Below, piece by piece: positions 57,533 through 64,000 of a DNA stretch of 64,000 nt. The position numbers and the translations under genes were made by a program. The DNA comes from Nostoc sp. HK-01 (GTDB taxonomy: Bacteria; Cyanobacteriota; Cyanobacteriia; Cyanobacteriales; Nostocaceae). The notes below the pieces were generated by a model. That model saw only the letters and a list, made by a program, of their open reading frames with translations, did not search any database and was not told where the DNA came from. Each line of letters begins with the position of its first letter. Position 1 is the first letter of the stretch. The DNA is taken from NCBI GenBank assembly GCA_003990705.1, contig AP018318.1, positions 4,653,501-4,717,500 on the forward strand, in the 5' to 3' direction.

Positions 57533-58696
57533 ATGCGGATATTTATCAGCACTGGCGAGGTGTCTGGCGATTTGCAAGGGTCGCTGTTGATTACAGCCAT
57601 GCAACGCCAAGCGGCTGCTGCTGGGTGGAAATTAGAAATTGTTGCCCTTGGTGGTGAGAAAATGGCCAAGGCAGGAGCAACAATTTTAGGCAATACCAGT
57701 GGTATTGGCTCAATGGGTCTTTTAGAATCTCTGCCATATATTGTACCAACTCTATTAGTACAAAGAAAAGCGATCGCCTACCTCAAGCAAAACCCGCCCG
57801 ACTTAGTTGTGCTGATTGATTACATGGGGCCAAACCTGGGTATCGGCACTTACATGCAGAATAATTTGCCCGATGTGCCGGTGGTGTATTACATTGCTCC
57901 CCAAGAGTGGGTTTGGTCAATGAGTTTACAGAATACATCTCGGATTGTGGGATTTACAGACAAACTCTTGGCCATCTTCCCCGAAGAAGGGCGTTATTAT
58001 CGGGAAAATGGGGGAAATGTTAGCTGGGTAGGTCATCCGTTAATTGATCGAATGCAGGACGCACCCAATCGTCAGGCGGCGCGTACCACATTGGGAATTG
58101 CACCAGAACAAATTGCGATCGCACTGCTCCCCGCTTCTCGTCAGCAAGAACTCAAATATCTTTTACCCATAATTTTTCAAGCGGCTCAGACAATTCAAGC
58201 TAAATTACCCCAAGCTCACTTTTGGATTCCCTTATCTTTAGACAGCTTTAGAGAACCAATTGCTGCTGCAATTCAAAGTTACGGTTTGCAAGCGACAATT
58301 GTATCTGGTCAACAAAAAGAAGTGTTTGCTGCTGCTGATTTCGCCATTACAAAATCTGGCACAGTTAACCTGGAACTGGCGCTGTTGAATGTGCCGCAAG
58401 TTGTGGTTTATCGTCTGAATGCCCTTACAGTGTGGATTGCGCGGAAACTCCTCAAAGGTTCTATTCCCTTTGCTTCACCAGTAAACTTAGTGGTGATGAA
58501 GGAAATTGTGCCAGAGTTATTACAAGAAAAAGCTACAGCAGAAAATATCACTCAAGCAGCGATGGAGTTATTGCTGAATCCTGAACGCCGACAGCAGACA
58601 TTGACAGACTATGCCCAAATGCGACAATGTTTAGGAGAAGTCGGTGTATGCGATCGGGCTGCTCAAGAAATTTTGCAAATGCTCAATAAAGTATGA
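57533..58696 (+). CDS. lpxB: Lipid-A-disaccharide synthase
   Basis: A 387-residue GT19 glycosyltransferase that joins UDP-diacylglucosamine and lipid X. MRIFISTGEVSGDLQGS opens it, with PQEWVWSM, WVGHPLIDRM and ITKSGTVNLELALLNVPQVV as conserved sites. Start ATG 57533. It closes the omp85-lpx run. lpxD is not in the window. Confidence 0.95.
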   Translation: MRIFISTGEVSGDLQGSLLITAMQRQAAAAGWKLEIVALGGEKMAKAGATILGNTSGIGSMGLLESLPYIVPTLLVQRKAIAYLKQNPPDLVVLIDYMGPNLGIGTYMQNNLPDVPVVYYIAPQEWVWSMSLQNTSRIVGFTDKLLAIFPEEGRYYRENGGNVSWVGHPLIDRMQDAPNRQAARTTLGIAPEQIAIALLPASRQQELKYLLPIIFQAAQTIQAKLPQAHFWIPLSLDSFREPIAAAIQSYGLQATIVSGQQKEVFAAADFAITKSGTVNLELALLNVPQVVVYRLNALTVWIARKLLKGSIPFASPVNLVVMKEIVPELLQEKATAENITQAAMELLLNPERRQQTLTDYAQMRQCLGEVGVCDRAAQEILQMLNKV

Positions 58697-58738
58697 AGGA
58701 TGAAGTATAAAGTCTGAAGTAGTGAGTTTTTCACTCAG

Positions 58739-58834
58739 CAACGCCACTTGCTTCTCCTAATCGGAGACGTTGCGCGTAGCTTGCTTCCCCGTAGGGGTAC
58801 AAGTCGGGAAACCCTCCCAACGCAGTGGCTTCTC
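58739..58834. repeat. Dispersed repeat copy before the methyltransferase
   Basis: The stretch CAACGCCACTTGCTTCTC ... GGAGACGTTGCGCG ... CAAGTCGGGAAACCCTCCCA is the same family as 17965-18061 with extra palindromes (CCCCGTAGGGG). It lies between lpxB and the methyltransferase start. Confidence 0.7.
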
Positions 58835-58856
58835 AGCACTCAGCACTCAGTACTTA

Positions 58857-60098
58857 ATGAAAAAACGACGACCAATCGCAGTTGATTTGTTCGCAGGCGC
58901 AGGTGGTATGAGCCTTGGCTTTGAACAAGCTGGCTTTGATGTATTGGCAGCCGTAGAAATTGACCCCATTCACTGCGCCACACACGAATTTAACTTTCCT
59001 TCTTGTACAGTGTTGTGCAAGAGTGTAGAAGATACCACAGGAGAAGAAATTCGCCAGCGTGCCAAAATAGGCGATCGCGAAATTGATGCAGTTATTTGTG
59101 GTAGTCCCTGTCAAGGCTTCTCACTTATGGGTAAACGGGTTTTTGATGACCCGCGAAATTCTCTAGTATTTCACTTTCATCGCTTGGTATTAGAATTACA
59201 ACCAAAATATTTTGTGATGGAAAACGTTCGCGGTATAACTGTTGGCGAACACAAACAAATCCTCAAAAGTTTAATTAGTGAATTCCAATCTCACGGCTAT
59301 CAGGTAGAAGAAAATTATCAAGTTCTCAACGCTGCTCACTACGGTGTACCACAGTCCCGTGAGCGCTTGTTTTTGTTGGGAGCTAGACAAGATGTCAAAT
59401 TACCAAAGTATCCCCAGCCAATTACCCAAATAGCCAAGCCAAATCAGTTAATCAAAAAAAATTCCTTACCACTGAGTCCCACAGTGTGGGATGCGATTGG
59501 TGATATCCCAGAAGTGGAAAATTACTCAGACTTATTAGAAAAAGATTGGGTATTTGCTGAGTATGGAAAATCTAGCGATTATGCCATGATACTTCGCGGT
59601 ATCAGCACTTTAGCAGATAATTATGCCTGCGATCGCCAATTCGATGCCCGGGTTCTTTCTTCGAGTTTCCGAACGAAACACTCACCTACCACTATTCAAC
59701 GCTTTCAAGAAACTCCCCAAGGTGAACGAGAACCCATTAGTCGCTTCCATAAACTACATCCGGCTGGTGTTTGCAATACTTTAAGAGCCGGAACAGATAG
59801 ATACAGAGGTTCATTTACGTCTCCGCGACCAATTCATCCGTTTACACCCCGTTGCATCACAGTTAGGGAAGCCGCACGACTCCATTCTTATCCAGACTGG
59901 TTTAGATTTCATATCACCAAATGGCATGGTTTCCGCCAAGTCGGTAATTCTGTACCGCCACTGTTAGCAAAAGCTGTAGCAAAAGAGATCATCCGCAGTT
60001 TAAAAGTCATTCCCTTCAAACCCAGTTTTTCACAGCAGCTAGGAGATGAAAAGCTGTTGCAATTGAAGATATTCCCAGCAACACAACGTTACTTATAG
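58857..60098 (+). CDS. Solitary C5-cytosine DNA methyltransferase
   Basis: A 413-residue enzyme. Motif I DLFAGAGGMSLG (10-21), motif IV GSPCQGFS (Cys85 the nucleophile), motif VI MENVRG, motif VIII QSRERLF and motif X GNSVPPLLA (near 362) are all present. The target recognition domain lies between VIII and IX (about 190-320). No restriction endonuclease is adjacent, so it is an orphan. Cyanobacteria carry an orphan C5 enzyme of similar size that methylates CGATCG, the HIP1 core; assigning this specificity here is inference. The start is ATG 58857; the longer frame passes through repeat DNA. Confidence 0.93.
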   Translation: MKKRRPIAVDLFAGAGGMSLGFEQAGFDVLAAVEIDPIHCATHEFNFPSCTVLCKSVEDTTGEEIRQRAKIGDREIDAVICGSPCQGFSLMGKRVFDDPRNSLVFHFHRLVLELQPKYFVMENVRGITVGEHKQILKSLISEFQSHGYQVEENYQVLNAAHYGVPQSRERLFLLGARQDVKLPKYPQPITQIAKPNQLIKKNSLPLSPTVWDAIGDIPEVENYSDLLEKDWVFAEYGKSSDYAMILRGISTLADNYACDRQFDARVLSSSFRTKHSPTTIQRFQETPQGEREPISRFHKLHPAGVCNTLRAGTDRYRGSFTSPRPIHPFTPRCITVREAARLHSYPDWFRFHITKWHGFRQVGNSVPPLLAKAVAKEIIRSLKVIPFKPSFSQQLGDEKLLQLKIFPATQRYL

Positions 60099-60248
60099 TA
60101 AGCGAAGCATAGCTTAGGATATCAACAGATGATACAAGCTAAACTATGCAGGGTGCGGAATTCTGCCACCTGCTATTTTGCTCTTGATTAGGATCACAAC
60201 ACCTGCTTCTTACTATTTTGCCACTGTGAAATGAGAGCGATCGCTACT

Positions 60249-61676
60249 TTATTTTTCCGAGTTAGCATTTTCTCTTTTTTCCCTGACATCGCGTAACTTT
60301 TGAATTAGTTGACGGTCAGGTTTTTGAGAAGACAATTGCTGATTGGTATTAGTTATTGATGTAGATGATGATGTTGGCTCAATGTTATCAGGTTTAGCCG
60401 TCACTGCTGGATTAGGCTTTAGCTGATTACTATTACCTGGAATAATTATTGGCTGGCTACTTGTTGTCGGTTGAGTTGTACCTACTGGTGTCTGTATTGG
60501 CTGTGAGCCACCCCCAGCAGTTTTGCTCCCGTCTTGGAACAGCAGATTAAATGGATAACGACTAATTGTTTTCTCTCCCTTTAAAGACTTAGCATTGAAA
60601 TATTGCCTTGCTTTTAATTGCAGTGCTGGAGAAAGTAATTTGTCTTGAAATTTGATATCCAATACTTTGCCATCAGGATCTACTACTAAAACGCCTAAAA
60701 CTGTACCTTCCACACCAGCCTTACTCACAGCCACTGTATCCCGAATGACCCCTTTTTCTTCTGAATTAGGGTATTGCTGCTGGAGTGCTTTTCTCAGTTC
60801 TGCGTAAGATTCTGCTTGAGCTATCAGCGTCTGGTTGGCAGCTTTTGTGGGCAAACTAGGCGTTGTTATTGGCTTTAAAGGGGGAAGGCTTGCTGTTGAC
60901 GAAGTTGTATGATCTCCAGCCTTCGGCGTTTGAGCAATACCAGTGGCTAAAGTCCGGTTTGGCGTAACTGCTATGTTATTTTCAGGCTCAGGCTGTATAG
61001 GCTGGGGAGTAATTCTGTTATTTGCCGTTGTAGTATTTGAACTAGAGGCTGGACTGGGAATTGGGCTATTGAGTATTTCCGGCGGTATTGTTGCTGGAGG
61101 TAGATCTGGGAGATTTTCTACTGGAAGTGGTTGTGTTCTCTGTGGAATTACAGGCTTGTCATCAAAATTAGGAATTGAAGCAGTAAATTTTTGGTTCCCA
61201 GCTTTAAAACCGGAATTGTCAAATCGAAAATCTTGTCTAGGAATTTGTGAAGACTGCTTTGTAGGCAATGAGGAAATACGGTAGTTATTAGAAGTTGTAG
61301 GTAATGATGGCAGTACTGACTGTGTATAACTAGATGGTGGTAGCGGAGGCAGTACAGTTGTCTGGCCATTAAAAGATGGAGGTACTTGTGGCTGTATTGC
61401 TAGTTGCTGTTGCTGCGAAAATCTAGGTAATTGTGGTTGCACAGCAAACTGAGTTGTACCTGGAGTTTGGGGTAAACGATTTTGATCAGCTTGGCTTAAT
61501 TCCAAAATGCCTACTGATTTTGAAGATGCTGTATCTTTAGCTTTATTTGGATCTACTGGCATCAATGGCACAATCAATGCAATAGCGCCATGAATACCAA
61601 TTGAGGCAATAGCGGCAATTCCAGTTGGCTGGCTTAAAATTTCAGGTATATTTTTTAGCAGGGAGACGTAAGACAT
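60249..61676 (-). CDS. TonB-like Pro-rich envelope protein
   Basis: A 475-residue protein. A single transmembrane helix (about 15-40, GIAAIASIGIHGAIALIVPL) is followed by a long Pro/Gln/Ser-rich region (about 60-275) that could span the periplasm. A compact domain (about 285-385) reads VEGTVLGVLVVDPDGKVLDIKFQDK and resembles the TonB C-terminal fold. A low-complexity tail ends it. It may couple energy to outer-membrane receptors; no ExbB/ExbD is adjacent and the assignment is tentative. Start ATG 61676. Confidence 0.65.
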   Translation of the reverse strand: MSYVSLLKNIPEILSQPTGIAAIASIGIHGAIALIVPLMPVDPNKAKDTASSKSVGILELSQADQNRLPQTPGTTQFAVQPQLPRFSQQQQLAIQPQVPPSFNGQTTVLPPLPPSSYTQSVLPSLPTTSNNYRISSLPTKQSSQIPRQDFRFDNSGFKAGNQKFTASIPNFDDKPVIPQRTQPLPVENLPDLPPATIPPEILNSPIPSPASSSNTTTANNRITPQPIQPEPENNIAVTPNRTLATGIAQTPKAGDHTTSSTASLPPLKPITTPSLPTKAANQTLIAQAESYAELRKALQQQYPNSEEKGVIRDTVAVSKAGVEGTVLGVLVVDPDGKVLDIKFQDKLLSPALQLKARQYFNAKSLKGEKTISRYPFNLLFQDGSKTAGGGSQPIQTPVGTTQPTTSSQPIIIPGNSNQLKPNPAVTAKPDNIEPTSSSTSITNTNQQLSSQKPDRQLIQKLRDVREKRENANSEK

Positions 61677-62227
61677 AGCTGTTATCGTTCACTCGGCTCA
61701 GTTGCAGTTAATTAGCAAATCAATATTATCTTGGTGGTACAAAATGCAGCCTTTAAAAAGAATAACTTCTTGGGTATAACTCAAAATGACAAGAGTTAGA
61801 TTTTTGGTCAAGTTTAATTTTTTAATGACGCAATTTTAGCTTTTTTAGTTGCACTTGCAAATCCGAACTTTAAATAGTTATCACTTCACTAATTTGTATG
61901 TTGCGTATATATTTACGCACTCTAAACTGACAATTACAGTAGTTGGCAGTGAGCCTGAACGCATCGGTCTAAAGATATATCCATCTAGACTGTACCAGAC
62001 TCAACTATCGCTATAACTGTTTTTCCGTCAGTTGAGATTTTTTAGTAGATGGTTAGCTTGTTGTCTGTCAAAATTTGCCGACAGATGACATGGTATCACA
62101 TCAGTTAGTAGCTAATTGTGGCTAAGTTTGCTTTTTCTCTAATAAATGAGGACAAACAAGGTCTTCATAATTCCTGATATTTTAATGACATCATTTGCCA
62201 CTATGAAATTTTCACTTTAATTGCAAA
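61677..62227. other. Intergenic divergent promoter region
   Basis: A gap of 551 AT-rich bases between divergent genes. No ORF, strong hairpin or recognised repeat was found. It should hold promoters for both neighbours. Confidence 0.45.
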
Positions 62228-62923
62228 ATGCCGTTACCTACAGTTATTGTGCCGGGATATTTAGAAAGCGCGATCGCTTACCAGACTCTAGAAACATCCC
62301 TGAAACAGTTGGGGTTTCCTACAGTCACGGTACCATTGCGACGGCGTGATTGGCTTCCTACTGTTGGTGGCAGACCTGTCACACCAATTTTACAAAAGCT
62401 TGACCAGACTGTTAAACAAATATTACAAGCATATCCAGCCACACAAATCAATCTAATTGGACATTCAGCTGGTGGTTGGATTTCCCGGATTTATTTAGGA
62501 GAAAAACCTTACACTCCCCGCAATCAAGCTCAACCATCTGTTTGGAATGCTCATCCTTTAATTGCTACCCTCATCACCTTAGGCACTCCGCATATCAGTC
62601 AAGAACACTGGACGCGATGGAATCTCGACTTTGTAGCCAATAACTATCCCGGAGCATTTTACAAAAATGTCCGTTATGTGTGTGTTGCAGGCAAAACTAT
62701 TTTTGGTGAACGGCGGCCTGGTAGCTGGTTAGCCTACAGCAGTTACCAATTAACTTGTGGTCAAGGAAACACCTGGGGCGATGGTATTACTCCGATTGCA
62801 TCTGCTCACCTCGAAGGAGCAGAGAATCTAATTATTGAAGGTGTGAGACACTCACCCAGAAGCCCTGGAATTTGGTATGGCTCCCCAGAACCACTCAATA
62901 TTTGGGCGAAATATTTAATTTAG
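62228..62923 (+). CDS. Alpha/beta hydrolase, lipase-like
   Basis: A 231-residue hydrolase. The nucleophile elbow GHSAGGW places Ser80 at the catalytic position, the oxyanion region is VPGYL (8-12), and a late His in EGVRHSPRSP is the probable third catalytic residue. It has no signal peptide. The architecture fits PGAP1/lipase-like esterases of cyanobacteria; the substrate may be a membrane lipid. Start ATG 62228. Confidence 0.82.
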   Translation: MPLPTVIVPGYLESAIAYQTLETSLKQLGFPTVTVPLRRRDWLPTVGGRPVTPILQKLDQTVKQILQAYPATQINLIGHSAGGWISRIYLGEKPYTPRNQAQPSVWNAHPLIATLITLGTPHISQEHWTRWNLDFVANNYPGAFYKNVRYVCVAGKTIFGERRPGSWLAYSSYQLTCGQGNTWGDGITPIASAHLEGAENLIIEGVRHSPRSPGIWYGSPEPLNIWAKYLI

Positions 62924-63007
62924 AAATTTTATATATCTTTGATAAATGCAACAAATATAAATATTTCTTAGTTAAAATGTAGTAAAAATACATATTTAAT
63001 AAAGAAC

Positions 63008-63015
63008 AGGAGGGG
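63008..63015 (+). promoter_or_regulatory. Strong Shine-Dalgarno deciding the cytochrome b start
   Basis: AGGAGGGG ends five bases before ATG 63021. The alternative GTG at 63015 overlaps this site and is therefore unlikely. Confidence 0.85.
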
Positions 63016-63020
63016 TGAAT

Positions 63021-63650
63021 ATGCAAAGCACCCAGTTTGATAGAATTTTGCAGCGACTCGCAACGGTATTATCAGTCGTAATTCTGACCCTGTGCTTGAT
63101 TTATACCACTACTGGAATTTTGCTGTCTTTTTATTACGAACCAACAGCTGGTGGTGCTTACAATTCTTTGAAAATGATTAATACTCAAGTGCCTTATGGC
63201 TGGTTGTTTTACCGCACCCATGAGATAGCAGGTAATGGTTTAATTGCGATCGCCTTGGTGCAAATTGTCGTCATGTTTTTAGGGCGGCAATTTAGTCAGA
63301 GTTGGCTTGTAGCTTGGGTTAGCGGTATATTACTTACCTTAAGTGCGATCGGGCTAGATTGGACAGCTATGCTCCTTGATTGGACGCAAGAAGGATACTG
63401 GCGTTTCAGCATTGAATTGGGAACCATCGAAGCCATTCCTTTCATTGGTGAACAACTGCGAAATATCCTGACTGGTGGTGGAGCGATTAACACCCTCACA
63501 GTTGAACATCTTTACACCATTCACAGTTATATTGTGGCAACGGCTACCCTAGTTCTAGCAGTAGTGCATTTACTGGCGCTCCTGTGGCAAGAACAGCAAA
63601 TTTATACAGCGTCAAATCAACTTCCAGAAACATCACTAGTAGAGAGTTGA
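63021..63650 (+). CDS. Cytochrome b6-like membrane protein with altered heme ligation
   Basis: A 209-residue protein with four hydrophobic helices, similar to the N-terminal half of cytochrome b/b6. In b6, heme ligands are two His in helix B (14 apart) and two in helix D (15 apart). Here helix B has His67 (RTHEIAG) but Gln81 at the +14 position. Helix D has His168 and His183, 15 apart. One heme is therefore expected to lack a ligand or be absent. It is shorter than PetB and without petD nearby, so it is not the b6f subunit. The strong AGGAGGGG sets ATG 63021. Its 3' end overlaps the convergent gene by 34 bases. Confidence 0.82.
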   Translation: MQSTQFDRILQRLATVLSVVILTLCLIYTTTGILLSFYYEPTAGGAYNSLKMINTQVPYGWLFYRTHEIAGNGLIAIALVQIVVMFLGRQFSQSWLVAWVSGILLTLSAIGLDWTAMLLDWTQEGYWRFSIELGTIEAIPFIGEQLRNILTGGGAINTLTVEHLYTIHSYIVATATLVLAVVHLLALLWQEQQIYTASNQLPETSLVES

Positions 63651-64000
63651 GCCAAAGTTGGTACAGCAACTTCTTCTAGTTCTGGTAACTTTTCTACAGC
63701 CAAGGGTGTGGATTGACTAGCACCCGACAAGCGTTTTAACAGATTTGGTCTGGGGTCATGCAATAAATAAATAATGCGATCGCCTATTTCCCAGTCTTGA
63801 TTTGCTGGCATTACTTGTAGACGTTCTTCTCGTTCTAATAGTAGTGGTAGCAATACCCCAGTCCGAATTTTTTCTTGAATGCGCTCTTGTTGGCTGTCAA
63901 AATCGACTGTATCCAATGTTGTTGTTCCTAGCTTTACGCGTCCGTCATTCAGGTATTCATTCCAAGTCTTAATTGTTAATTCAGTCACAAAAGCTTGGTT
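63617..64000 (-). CDS. C-terminal part of a probable ion transporter (RCK-C-like)
   Basis: The last 127 residues of a gene that continues past the window edge; the frame is open to base 64000. LLPLLLEREERLQVMPANQDWEIGDRIIYLLHDPRPNLL resembles the TrkA-C/RCK-C domain at the end of cyanobacterial Na+/H+ antiporters, followed by a disordered tail. The identification is tentative because the membrane part lies outside. Its stop overlaps the end of the cytochrome gene on the other strand. Confidence 0.5.
   Translation of the reverse strand, partial: NQAFVTELTIKTWNEYLNDGRVKLGTTTLDTVDFDSQQERIQEKIRTGVLLPLLLEREERLQVMPANQDWEIGDRIIYLLHDPRPNLLKRLSGASQSTPLAVEKLPELEEVAVPTLAQLSTSDVSGS

Overview
The window looks like a chromosomal segment from a filamentous, probably heterocyst-forming cyanobacterium of the Nostoc/Anabaena type. 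The HIP1 octamer GCGATCGC recurs throughout. The gaps carry the short 7-base tandem repeats and palindromic repeats typical of Nostocales. Many genes are specific to cyanobacteria: a valyl-tRNA synthetase with a CAAD membrane domain, Ycf35 and Ycf46, DUF3288, DUF3172, sulfolipid sqdB/sqdX, a CyaB-type GAF adenylate cyclase, and Omp85 followed by lpxC-fabZ-lpxA-lpxB. No tRNA, rRNA, CRISPR array, prophage or intact insertion sequence was seen.

Layout. 1-6.4 kb (minus strand): an AAA-type ATPase followed by a giant TPR/STAND-NTPase/WD40 protein. The WD40 gene has been cut by an 80-bp deletion and is riddled with in-frame repeat insertions. 6.4-9.9 kb: two GH100 alkaline invertase paralogues, one of which has His in place of the catalytic Asp188. 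10.7-20.7 kb: an M20 amidohydrolase, a secreted pentapeptide protein, a membrane Ser/Thr kinase, a PGM1-like ATP-grasp ligase facing a phosphoribulokinase-like kinase, a TPR protein and two small conserved proteins. 21-24.6 kb: valS, then a small GxxExxY gene enclosed by inverted repeats, which looks like a mobile cassette. 24.6-29.5 kb: an AmpG-like permease with an N-acetylglucosamine kinase, small genes, a PsiE-family protein and a TPR protein. 29.7-36 kb: an EF-G paralogue, clpC, a DUF3288 gene and a dead histidine kinase. 36-44 kb: a CPA2 antiporter with a coupled secreted protein, an AMIN protein, a DUF3172 protein, an ABC-2 permease, and the ycf35/ycf46/RHH cluster. 44-51 kb: a lipoprotein, sqdB, sqdX and a tandem-GAF adenylate cyclase. 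51-60 kb: purC, the outer-membrane/lipid A cluster (omp85, lpxC, fabZ, lpxA, lpxB) and a solitary C5 DNA methyltransferase. 60-64 kb: a TonB-like protein, a lipase-like hydrolase, a b6-like cytochrome lacking one heme ligand, and the 3' end of a probable ion transporter.

How the genes work together. Omp85-lpxC-fabZ-lpxA-lpxB form a same-strand outer-membrane biogenesis run. sqdB and sqdX are the two committed steps of sulfolipid synthesis. The AmpG-like permease and the GlcNAc kinase lie 4 bases apart and suggest amino-sugar or muropeptide recovery. The ATPase and the STAND/WD40 gene are likely co-transcribed and may be a signalling or conflict-type system.

Strongest leads: the Asp188His invertase, the inverted-repeat-bounded GxxExxY cassette, the cytochrome b missing a heme ligand, and the repeat-invaded, frameshifted STAND/WD40 gene. 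All protein identifications rest on motif reading and memory of families; no searches were run.
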